Source: a bacterium (GTDB lineage Bacteria > Hinthialibacterota > Hinthialibacteria > OLB16). Taken from it: DNA of 64,000 bases. Location of the stretch: NCBI GenBank assembly GCA_022072055.1, contig JAJVIK010000014.1, positions 1-64,000 on the forward strand, given 5' to 3'. The position numbers and the translations under genes are program-made. The notes below the pieces were generated by a model, which made no database searches, had not been told where the DNA came from, and was given only the letters and a program-made list of their open reading frames with translations. Position 1 is the stretch's first letter. Every line of letters starts with the position of its first letter. Of the stretch, positions 17,516 through 25,224 are shown piece after piece.

Positions 17516-20500
17516 TCAGAAGAATCCACTGAAGAACTCCCTCAGCGACCCGGGATAAGTCGCGACTTTCCCCCGGGACCAGGTCCGTTGATCGCCGACA
17601 CTGTAGTAAAGGATTGTCCGTCCCTGAAACTCAGTCAAATCCGGATCGGAGGCGTTGATCCCTTCATCCTTTCCGGGTGAAAGCACCGGGTTTTTCGAGC
17701 TGAGTTCCCAGTCCACGAGGTCGCGGGAGCGAGCCGCATAGGTCTCGAAAAACCACCGTGGGGAGCGATGCTCCAGGTAGAGCATGTAATAGTAGCCGTC
17801 AACATGGCGCAGACACGGACACGCGGTGTAGCGATCCACCCCGAACAGCGCCTTGGGAATCTTGGTCCACTCCTCGAGGTTGGTCGAACGAGCGAACTTG
17901 ATGGTGAAGGCGGGATAGGTCGGATCATCGCTTTCATAGGCCATCACAAACCCCTCCGGACTCGCGGTCACTGAAGTGTTGAAGAGGTGCTCGCTCTCTT
18001 GTTCGATGACAACCTTGGAGTCCCACTTCTTCAGGTCGGATGAGCTGAAGTGAGTCACGTCGTTCCAGGTTCCCTTGGCGGGATCATGGCGCGAGGCGAA
18101 CACATGAAACTTGTCCCCGCTCACCAACCCGCAGGCGAGTCCGTACCCCTCGGCGAAGCGCGCGAGCTCGGTTCCGGACTCGCTGTCCACCAGGCGGATG
18201 GCGTAGTCCTTCAGTTCCCCTCCGCCGGCTGGGCGGACACACTCCATCAGGATGAGCCTTCCATTCCAGACCAGGGGCGCGCTCTCGCAGAGGTTGTTCA
18301 AGGGCGAGTCTTGAATCTTCAAGCCGCGCGGCGCGCTCGGAGGCGTTGGGGGGAAGATCGACGCGAAGGTGTCGGTTGGCCAGGCCCCGAGACGGTGGAT
18401 CCCCTTGGGAACCTCCTGCTCATATTGGACATAGGCCTTCACATCCCCACGGGCGCTGTAGCCGATATCCCCCTTCCCGGCGCCAAAGACTTTGTAACCC
18501 ATGAGGGTGCAGTCCTCCAGGTCCACTTGGAGAAACCGGCCCTCGATCGTGCTGTGGATGATGCCCGTTCCGGGAGTCCCGCGCGGTTGGGAGAAGTTCA
18601 GCGACACCAGACGGCAGCCTTTGAGGCGCACGCGCGAGAAGCCGCCATATCCCGGGTTCCCCGCTTGCAGGGCGTTGTCCGGACCGACCAGGGCGCAGTC
18701 CTCAAAGGTGACATCGGGCGTGGCCGGCATCTCGGAGTTCTCCGCGCGGACATACGCCCCGGCGGCATCCCCCCACCAATCCAGACACCAGAGATTGCAG
18801 CGGCGAAACAGAACCGGCTCATCGGGGCGGGCCAGGAAATGCGCGGCTCCGCCGCCAAAGGCTCTCCCAATGCCGATGCTGTCCTCCACGACAATCGAAA
18901 ACGGGGCGATCTTGGGAGGAAAATCCCAGAACAGGCCGGCATCCCCCCCGGCCACATACAGGTGGCGAATCACCCAGCGGTCCCATCCGATTGCCGAGAA
19001 CTGGGGGTCGGACTTGAACGGCCCCCACCAGTCCACGCTCTTCTGCCCACGCTCGGGATCGCCGGAATCCATGATGGCATACCCCGTCGCTCCGGATCCG
19101 AGTGAGCCGTCGAAGTCCGCCTCCAGGGTGTTATAGGCTCCCGCCGCCCCCTTCCGCGAGGGATGGAGGTTGGGCTCCATGTAAGTGTCCGGGCGTATCA
19201 GAATCCGGTGTCCGCCTTGGTCGTTTGGGACCGAGTCGAGCGCCTTTTGAACCGACCTGAAAGCCTTCTTCCAGGAACTCCCATCCGAGTTGTCTCCGAG
19301 CGCTGAAACATAAAGCGTGGCGGGCTTTGCCGGCGGCGCGGACAAAGCCTCCTGATGGCGTTTGAAAAGCGCGAAGAAGTTGTACGGATCCACCACCTCG
19401 ATATCGATTTCGGGATGCTCTTTGCGGAAGACATCAAGCGATTCAAGGATGGATGTGGGTGGAGTCCAGACAATTCGGAAAAAGTAGAAGCCCGGAATCC
19501 GGCTTTTGCGATCCCGGATCGCATGGAACATGGCATCCGAGGTCTGTTTCGGGCTGGCGAAATTACAGGTGTTGTTGATCAGCTCGGTGACCGGCATCCC
19601 TTTCCACACATGCGGCTTGGGAGTGGTTCCGCCGCTGTTGTGCAGATCCATGACAATGGTCGCGAAACCATCCGGGGCAAACTCCCGGAAGGTATCCTTG
19701 ACCGCCTCGGTGGGTTGGTCCCAATCCAGAACCATCGGCGCGATAGTCATGTCGGCAAGGTTGAAAAAGCGCTTGTTGTGCTCCACGAAGAGCGGGAGGT
19801 ATTCGGGCCTCACCCGATTCGGGTTGAAATACCCCGCCGCGCTGGCGTCGCTGGTGAAAAAATCATTCTCGGCGGCCGTCCTATAGAAGTGGGCGATGAT
19901 GTCCGGGTAGGTCTCGATCAGATTGGGATTGATCCCCCAGGCAAGTGGGATGCGACCTCGATTCGGATCCTCCCAGAAGTTGGGAAGGAAATCGTAGAGT
20001 GGTGTCGCCGAGTCATAGTCAGCCATGAGAATGCAGACATACGCCTTGTCCTCCACCTTGTCCCGAATCGGCGGGCGTCTCTGCTTAAGCGGCTCGAGGG
20101 GCGCGCGGGCATGGAAGGATTGATTGAAGCAGTCGCTGGAAATGGTGTTCTGATAGCAGTTATAGGGAGAGATCAGGTAGACAGTCTCCCACTCGGTGGG
20201 AACCGGTTCGTGCTTGCTCGGATGACCCTCGATGTGACTGTACTTCCAGAACGCAAAGAATCCGGTGAGTTCGGTCATCCCCTTTCCCGCGGACTGGCGG
20301 AGGGTCTCCTCAAGGATCATCCGATAGGTGGCGAGATCAGTCCCCATCGGCTGATTGGGATCATCCTTGGGGAGTTCATCCCCCCAGGGCGATAGGTCGA
20401 AAACAAAGGCGCGGTTCACCACGGCCCAGTCCCGTGTCACCACATAGGAGGTGTCCCCACCCGCTCGCGCGCGGGCGGAGTCCTCGAACAGGCAGAGGAA

Positions 20501-21085
20501 ATGAGAGGAGCAGCTCCCCTTGGCGAGGAGTTCTCGAACGGCCCAGCGATAGGCGTCGTTCTTCTGGCTTCCGGTTTCCGCGCCGGTGAACCGTCCCCGC
20601 AGGTCTTCAAGGATCGGAAGCTTCCATTTGGGGAGGACCTTCTCGGCGAGCTCGGGGCTGAGCGCCACGGCATCCCGGACACCCGCGAGGGTGGTCGCGA
20701 CATTGACCGACGCGGGAACCTCGGGGTCCCAGAGAATGGCTCCCTTCAAACGGTCTCCGGCGAGCTCCACCAGGGCATCCAAGTCCGCGACTGGGGCGCG
20801 CCCCCTTCCCGACAGCCAGCTCCCCTCCCGGCTCTGAAGGTCGAGCCAATAGGCGGGCCTTGATTTGGCGGGCGAGAGCACATACACCCGCGGCCCTTCG
20901 CGGTTGAGAATCCCCTGCACGCAGGACGCCGCAAGCGCCTCATCGTAGCCCTCCGCGCCCCCTTGGCCGGAAAGTTGGAACAGATGAATCGGGCCCTCGC
21001 TCGTCGCGGGCTCGGCGTTGTCCGCGAAGACAACGCCCCCCGCCAAGCCAAACACCAAACTGCACGTCCAGATGAAGCGAATCAT
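17516..21085 (-). CDS. Secreted three-domain carbohydrate-active protein (GxGYxYP-like + beta-helix + GH43-like propeller)
   Basis: The 1189-residue protein has a signal peptide (MIRFIWTCSLVFGLAGGVVFA). Residues ~30-580 resemble the GxGYxYP putative glycoside hydrolases (PF14323 type): ALAASCVQGILNREGPRVYV near the start and IDIEVVDPYNFFALFKRHQ near the domain end. I do not see the eponymous GxGYxYP motif itself. Residues ~585-870 begin LYVSALGDNSDGSSWKKAFR and look like a right-handed beta-helix with repeated DCTLMGY/RCNLWCL turns. Residues ~915-1189 (SAPLVWNGRLILME, then FARSTNLEEWTKIP and AARSRDLVDWELS) resemble GH43/GH117 five-bladed propellers. AAGGTGG 8 nt upstream favours the ATG at 21085 over a GTG at 21097. 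It stands alone. The fusion of three carbohydrate modules is unusual. Confidence 0.75.
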   Translation of the reverse strand: MIRFIWTCSLVFGLAGGVVFADNAEPATSEGPIHLFQLSGQGGAEGYDEALAASCVQGILNREGPRVYVLSPAKSRPAYWLDLQSREGSWLSGRGRAPVADLDALVELAGDRLKGAILWDPEVPASVNVATTLAGVRDAVALSPELAEKVLPKWKLPILEDLRGRFTGAETGSQKNDAYRWAVRELLAKGSCSSHFLCLFEDSARARAGGDTSYVVTRDWAVVNRAFVFDLSPWGDELPKDDPNQPMGTDLATYRMILEETLRQSAGKGMTELTGFFAFWKYSHIEGHPSKHEPVPTEWETVYLISPYNCYQNTISSDCFNQSFHARAPLEPLKQRRPPIRDKVEDKAYVCILMADYDSATPLYDFLPNFWEDPNRGRIPLAWGINPNLIETYPDIIAHFYRTAAENDFFTSDASAAGYFNPNRVRPEYLPLFVEHNKRFFNLADMTIAPMVLDWDQPTEAVKDTFREFAPDGFATIVMDLHNSGGTTPKPHVWKGMPVTELINNTCNFASPKQTSDAMFHAIRDRKSRIPGFYFFRIVWTPPTSILESLDVFRKEHPEIDIEVVDPYNFFALFKRHQEALSAPPAKPATLYVSALGDNSDGSSWKKAFRSVQKALDSVPNDQGGHRILIRPDTYMEPNLHPSRKGAAGAYNTLEADFDGSLGSGATGYAIMDSGDPERGQKSVDWWGPFKSDPQFSAIGWDRWVIRHLYVAGGDAGLFWDFPPKIAPFSIVVEDSIGIGRAFGGGAAHFLARPDEPVLFRRCNLWCLDWWGDAAGAYVRAENSEMPATPDVTFEDCALVGPDNALQAGNPGYGGFSRVRLKGCRLVSLNFSQPRGTPGTGIIHSTIEGRFLQVDLEDCTLMGYKVFGAGKGDIGYSARGDVKAYVQYEQEVPKGIHRLGAWPTDTFASIFPPTPPSAPRGLKIQDSPLNNLCESAPLVWNGRLILMECVRPAGGGELKDYAIRLVDSESGTELARFAEGYGLACGLVSGDKFHVFASRHDPAKGTWNDVTHFSSSDLKKWDSKVVIEQESEHLFNTSVTASPEGFVMAYESDDPTYPAFTIKFARSTNLEEWTKIPKALFGVDRYTACPCLRHVDGYYYMLYLEHRSPRWFFETYAARSRDLVDWELSSKNPVLSPGKDEGINASDPDLTEFQGRTILYYSVGDQRTWSRGKVATYPGSLREFFSGFF

Positions 21086-21119
21086 GTTCAGTCCCACCTT
21101 CCGGTTGATTGGCTGTCGT

Positions 21120-21437
21120 TCATACCACGATCTCCCCGCGCAGGGACCTCACTCGAATGGACCTGTCGGGGATTGCCAGGATGCGAGCTTGGCAGGAGAG
21201 GCGAGTGGATGGGGCGCGCGCGGGGAGGAGCTTTCCCAGCGTCTCTTGTTCAAGGAGCTCCATCGGGGACAGACGCTCCGCGCCGGATAGGATCTCCACC
21301 GCGCAGGTGGAACAAGAGGCATCCCCGCCGCAAGCATGCGGAAGGGGAATGTCCGCCTCCAAGGCCGCTTCAAGCAAGGTGTCCTCCGCATCCGCCCAGC
21401 ACTCTTTCTCCCAAGGGAGAAACACCACCTTGGGCAT
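21120..21437 (-). CDS. 2Fe-2S ferredoxin (adrenodoxin/plant type)
   Basis: A 105-residue acidic protein with the cluster ligands C36, C42, C45 and C82 in ACGGDASCSTC and LSCQAR. The C-x5-C-x2-C spacing is that of adrenodoxin-like electron carriers (Fdx, XylA-type). It starts 3 nt after the proB stop, so translation is likely coupled. Its redox partner is not obvious nearby. Confidence 0.92.
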   Translation of the reverse strand: MPKVVFLPWEKECWADAEDTLLEAALEADIPLPHACGGDASCSTCAVEILSGAERLSPMELLEQETLGKLLPARAPSTRLSCQARILAIPDRSIRVRSLRGEIVV

Positions 21438-21440
21438 GAT

Positions 21441-22625
21441 TCAATCCAGCAGGCGAGGCGGAGAGACATTCGCCGCGCCGATCAACACCATGTCATCATG
21501 GTGCACCGCCACGCTGCTCTTGAGGCGTCGCCCGACCTCCTCCCGCACCTCCCGGCTGCTCCTGCCCTTGAAACGCGCCAGTTCCCGCGAGGAGAGATTC
21601 GCCAGGCCCTGCGCGATGGGGTTGCGGTCAATGGAACAGATCGCCACTGGGTCGCCGGCCTCGAAAGTTCCCTCAATCTCCACCACGCCCGAGGGGAGCA
21701 AGCTCCGGTCGCCGCGCTCGAGCGCCGCGCGCGCGCCTTCATCCACCAGGATGCGGGCATCCGAGGACTGGCAGGCCAGTATCCAGCGCTTCCGTCCGGC
21801 CAGGCGTTCCGTTCCGGCGATAAACCAGGTTCCAGGAATATCCTCGGGCGGCTCCATCCTTGGATTGGAGACAATCGGCCAGGCCTCCATAATCCGATCC
21901 AGGATGTTCGGGAGGCGCCCGGAGGTGATGACCGAGGACACCCCCATCAGCATCGCCTCCTGAACCGCGCGGAGCTTCGATTTCATCCCGCCGCGCGAGC
22001 GCGCCGAGGCGGGTCCCCCGGCGGCGGCGAAGAGCTCAGGGGAGACCCCCCAAGCCCGCCGCACCGGGCGCTTTTCCGAGTCCCACACCGATTCCACATC
22101 AGTCAGCAGGACCAGCACGTCGGAGTGAATCTTTCCGGCCACCACCGCCGCGAGACGGTCATTATCCCCAAACTGGAGCTCCTCGGTGACCACCGTGTCG
22201 TTCTCGTTCACAATCGGGAGGACCTTCCAGGCCAGTAGCCGCTCCAGGGTGTTCTTGGCGTTCAGGTAGCGTTGACGGTCCTCCAGGCCGAGGCGGGTGA
22301 GTAGCACCTGCGCCACCTGGATATCGTGTTTGGCGAACAGTTCGGTGTAGACCCCCATGAGCCTCGGCTGACCGATGGCGGCCAGCGCCTGACGGTCAAT
22401 CAGGCTGGCGTGGTCTTTCTCCCAGTTCATCCGGCGCCTTCCGGATCCCACCGCCCCGGAGGAGACCAGAACCACCTCGGTCCCCCCGCTCATCCATCGG
22501 ACAATTCCTTCCACCAGCCCGCTGACTGTCTTGCGGTCAAAATGTTCGGTTGTGGAGTCCACCAGCGAGGTGCCCACCTTGAGCACGATGCGTTTGAGCT
22601 TGGGAAGGGGACGTGAACGGCTCAT
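21441..22625 (-). CDS. proB: Glutamate 5-kinase
   Basis: The 394-residue protein has the amino-acid kinase fold: RIVLKVGTSLVD, VVLVSSGAVGSGRRRM, the PIVNENDTVV motif and FGDNDRLAAVVAG. A C-terminal PUA domain follows (about 300-385, starting DARILVDEGARAALERGD). It phosphorylates glutamate in the first step of proline synthesis in the cytosol. The ATG at 22625 (MSRSRPLPKLKR) is preferred over a 13-residue upstream extension because the family starts just before the KVGTS strand. proA and proC are not in the window. The gene is immediately followed by a ferredoxin gene, an unexpected pairing. Confidence 0.93.
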   Translation of the reverse strand: MSRSRPLPKLKRIVLKVGTSLVDSTTEHFDRKTVSGLVEGIVRWMSGGTEVVLVSSGAVGSGRRRMNWEKDHASLIDRQALAAIGQPRLMGVYTELFAKHDIQVAQVLLTRLGLEDRQRYLNAKNTLERLLAWKVLPIVNENDTVVTEELQFGDNDRLAAVVAGKIHSDVLVLLTDVESVWDSEKRPVRRAWGVSPELFAAAGGPASARSRGGMKSKLRAVQEAMLMGVSSVITSGRLPNILDRIMEAWPIVSNPRMEPPEDIPGTWFIAGTERLAGRKRWILACQSSDARILVDEGARAALERGDRSLLPSGVVEIEGTFEAGDPVAICSIDRNPIAQGLANLSSRELARFKGRSSREVREEVGRRLKSSVAVHHDDMVLIGAANVSPPRLLD

Positions 22626-22679
22626 ACCGGTCGCAGAATAGGATTCCCAAATGGGGAGCGTCAAGGTTGAGGCAACGGT

Positions 22680-23414
22680 TCAGGGGGGCGGGGGCTTGTG
22701 GAGGATGACTTCCATGTTCGCCCGCCACTTTGCGCGCCCCGGCCTGGCGTTCGCCCAACGTTCATAGGCAAGGCCAGGAAGGAAAAGAACCGCCGAGAGC
22801 AAGAGGTATTCCGGCACCCCCTCGAAAGCATCCAAGTCCAACACCTCGAACCCCGCCTCCTCGGCCACGCGGCGGATGTCGGGGAACCGGTTGAAGCGGT
22901 AGGTGGTGGGAAAGGTGTCCTCGGGGTTGCGCCCTCTCAGGCTGTTGTACCATTTGTGAAAGGAGTCGGGGGTGATGCGCGCGATTCGACCCACATAGTG
23001 GTCACGGTTGGGGGTCTTGATGCAGAACAGCCCGCCTGGGACCAGCACTCGGGACACTTCGCGAAGGGCCGCCGCGGGATCGGGGATGTGCTCGAACACG
23101 TTCACGCTCACTGCGGAGTCGAAGGTGTTGTCCGGAAACGGGATTGCGCGGGCATCCGCGAGTAGACCCGAGTCCAGGTTGGGGTTGGACCGAACCCGCG
23201 GGTCCAAGTCGATCCCGATGACCCTCCGACCCGGCGCGCGCCAATCGAGGGCATCGATGATCCCCGCGCCGGCCCCGACATCCAGCACCCGTCTTGCGCC
23301 CGCGAGATGTTCGCGGACCTTCTCCGCGAAGTGCTCGAAGTCGGTGGGGCGATCGGGGTAATAGCGTCGGAGGAGCGCGCCGGTCAGGCGGGTGGTGCGT
23401 CGCTTGGAGGCCAT
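22680..23414 (-). CDS. SAM-dependent methyltransferase, class I
   Basis: The 244-residue protein has the SAM-binding motif VLDVGAGAGIIDAL, an acidic residue ending strand 2 (GIDLDPRV), the FDSAVSVNVFEHIPDP motif and VLVPGGLFCIKTPN, a typical UbiE/COQ5-like Methyltransf_11 fold. The C-terminal ~40 residues contain a short hydrophobic stretch (YLLLSAVLFLPGLAYE) that might associate with the membrane. I chose the ATG at 23414 because the upstream extension is Pro/Ser-rich and unlike coding sequence. The substrate is unknown; it sits 54 nt before proB. Confidence 0.85.
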   Translation of the reverse strand: MASKRRTTRLTGALLRRYYPDRPTDFEHFAEKVREHLAGARRVLDVGAGAGIIDALDWRAPGRRVIGIDLDPRVRSNPNLDSGLLADARAIPFPDNTFDSAVSVNVFEHIPDPAAALREVSRVLVPGGLFCIKTPNRDHYVGRIARITPDSFHKWYNSLRGRNPEDTFPTTYRFNRFPDIRRVAEEAGFEVLDLDAFEGVPEYLLLSAVLFLPGLAYERWANARPGRAKWRANMEVILHKPPPP

Positions 23415-23521
23415 CGGGCGATTATAGGGGGAAAAGGCGCGGGGGGAGGAGGGTGGTTCGCGCAAAGGCTCCGTTCAAGACCATTGAACGCGAGTGCAAC
23501 TCAGCCTAGAGGGAAACCTCC

Positions 23522-23550
23522 TTGACAGATGGGACCCCAGCAAGTATGGT
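23522..23550 (+). promoter_or_regulatory. Sigma70-type promoter upstream of DUF3800 gene
   Basis: TTGACA at 23522-23527, a 17-nt spacer and TATGGT at 23545-23550 form a good housekeeping promoter pointing at the DUF3800 gene. A transcript starting near 23557 would have a ~115-nt leader containing the palindrome at 23608-23638. Confidence 0.6.
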
Positions 23551-23607
23551 TTAAGTGCAATTGGTAGAGTTGCCTTTCGCGATTCGTCTCATGGCCAGTT
23601 GCCTTCT

Positions 23608-23638
23608 CATGCGGCCCACATTCAATGTGGGCCGCATG
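23608..23638 (+). promoter_or_regulatory. 31-bp perfect palindrome in the DUF3800 leader (attenuator/terminator or operator)
   Basis: Fifteen-bp arms (CATGCGGCCCACATT and its exact complement) flank a single C at 23623. As RNA it would form a GC-rich stem with an AUUCAAU-like loop, followed by CTTTT at 23639-23643. That is the shape of an intrinsic terminator, but it sits between the promoter and the start codon of one gene, 33 nt before the ATG. It may attenuate the gene or bind a dimeric repressor. On the minus strand no T-run follows, so it is unlikely to end the divergent gene's transcript. Confidence 0.7.
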
Positions 23639-23670
23639 CTTTTAAGGAATCTCGCTTGGAGGGGAGGGTC

Positions 23671-24468
23671 ATGTATCTCCTTTACCTCGATGAGTCGGGG
23701 AATGAGAACGACCCCAAGGACCGATGCTTTGTCCTCGGCGGGATTGCACTCTTTGAGCGTCAAACTTACTTCCTCACCCGCGAAATTGAAGAGCTGCACA
23801 AAAGGCACTTCCCCGGTCGGCAGCCTGTCCATTTCCATGCCTCCGAAATCCGTAGTGGCCGCGATTTCTGGCGCAAGGTCCAGCCAGAGACGAGAGAACG
23901 CGTTTTGGCGGACTTGTGCACGCTGGTGGAGCGGTCCCCCTCCAAGGGGCGCGCGCTTTTCGCCGCAGTGGTGGAGAAGAGTGATGTCTTGTACGGGGAA
24001 GACGCTGTCGAGAAGGCAACAGAGGAAATCTGCAGGCGCTTCGACATATTCCTTCAACGACACTATCACCATCGGAACGAGGCTCAGCGTGGCCTCATCA
24101 TATTCTCCGAAGGCCGATTTGACGCTCGCGCGAAGATCTGGGTGCGTGGGTTCCATCAGCGCGGAACGCGCTGGGGGGCCATAAACAATCTCGCGGACAT
24201 TCCATATTTTGCCCCAATGCGTGAGTCCAGATTGCTCCAGGTTGCAGACTTGGTTGCTCATTCCATTTGGCTGTTGTACGAGCGTCGAGATCCCAGCTTG
24301 GCGAAGCGCCTCATGAAGAGTTTTGATTCGACCGATGGCATCCTCCATGGGCTTGTGCATGTGCGCTCGGACCCGGAGAGTGTTTGCGAGTGTCCAGCCT
24401 GTCACAGTCGGAAGTTCCCAAACTCCCATGGACCGTGGCTTTCGCGCCACCCTGGGGAGGATGCCTGA
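23671..24468 (+). CDS. DUF3800 domain protein
   Basis: A 265-residue protein beginning MYLLYLDESGNENDPKD, the D-E-S-G-N start that defines DUF3800, with the family's late SRLLQVADLVAHSIWLLYE motif. The fold is predicted RNase H-like in the literature, and members often travel with mobile or defence loci, but a function is not established. The ATG at 23671 has a very strong GGAGGGGAGGG Shine-Dalgarno. A longer frame upstream would read through the palindrome and is rejected. A Cys pair near the end (CECPACHS) might bind metal. Base composition seems slightly lower in GC than the neighbours, which would fit acquisition; I have not measured it. Confidence 0.85.
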   Translation: MYLLYLDESGNENDPKDRCFVLGGIALFERQTYFLTREIEELHKRHFPGRQPVHFHASEIRSGRDFWRKVQPETRERVLADLCTLVERSPSKGRALFAAVVEKSDVLYGEDAVEKATEEICRRFDIFLQRHYHHRNEAQRGLIIFSEGRFDARAKIWVRGFHQRGTRWGAINNLADIPYFAPMRESRLLQVADLVAHSIWLLYERRDPSLAKRLMKSFDSTDGILHGLVHVRSDPESVCECPACHSRKFPNSHGPWLSRHPGEDA

Positions 24469-24573
24469 CTGATCTTGGAGAATGTCCACAGGGCCCTAAT
24501 GATGATGGTGAAGACATCCCCATCCACCCGACTCCCCCTCCAGCGCGTTCCGGTCTAGAGTGTTGACAGGCTC

Positions 24574-25224
24574 ATGGACCCGATTCTCGCCACTCTTCCC
24601 GATACACAAACCATCGCGCAATTGGTGGGGTCCGCCTGCGGGCGGCGAACCTTCACCCCGGCGGAGGCTCAGGTTCTCGAATGGGCCTTGGTGCAGATCG
24701 CGTTGGATGGCTCGGGACCGGTCAACGAGGTGGTTCACAGCTACCGCTCGTCACTGCTGGCGGGCGCCGATTGGCATGCCGCCTTCGCCGCGGCGCTGCT
24801 CCAAACCCCGAGACAGTGGGGGGCGGAAATCCAGGCCGCGCTTTCCGCCTTCGAGGAGATTCGAACCTACTATCGGAATTCGGATATCGCCGTGTTCCTG
24901 TTCGCCGACAAGTTGATCTCCGAGCACGCCGGGCAGACTCCTCCCTTCCCCGGCTATGTCCCCCTTTCCGCGCCCGAAGATCCGCGCCCGAGGCGACTTG
25001 TGGAGCTCGCCGATCAGGCCGATGTGGCGGGAGAAACCCTGGAACTCGCCAAGGTCCTTCAGGACCGTTTCCCGCACATCCTTCGGCGCGGGTACAAGCT
25101 CAGTTTCAGTGGAGCCTTGGGAGCTCTGTTTTGCGACCTGGACATCGAGGCGGATCGTGTCCCCCGCCTGCTCACCGTGGCGGCCTTGGTTTCGGTGATC
25201 TTCAAACCGGTCCGCCTTATCTGA
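24574..25224 (+). CDS. Hypothetical protein, distant citrate-synthase/citryl-CoA-lyase-like
   Basis: A 216-residue soluble helical protein with no strong family match by eye. Three stretches line up with the small-domain region of citrate synthases: [18 protein letters not shown] (family: the ALxLHADHGLNAS segment), [22 protein letters not shown] (family: the ALKGPLHGGANEA segment) and [21 protein letters not shown] (family: the AAxLxDLGFP segment). The catalytic His positions are replaced and the protein is only half the usual length, so it is probably not an active citrate synthase. Its end overlaps the convergent YyaL-like gene by 8 bp. Confidence 0.45.
   Translation: MDPILATLPDTQTIAQLVGSACGRRTFTPAEAQVLEWALVQIALDGSGPVNEVVHSYRSSLLAGADWHAAFAAALLQTPRQWGAEIQAALSAFEEIRTYYRNSDIAVFLFADKLISEHAGQTPPFPGYVPLSAPEDPRPRRLVELADQADVAGETLELAKVLQDRFPHILRRGYKLSFSGALGALFCDLDIEADRVPRLLTVAALVSVIFKPVRLI

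Noticed and set aside
23550-23605. Possible tRNA-like D-arm (GCAATTGGTAGAGTTGC) upstream of the DUF3800 gene
   Set aside because: Only the D-loop-like string fits; there is no T-arm GTTCRA motif, no anticodon stem and no acceptor pairing.
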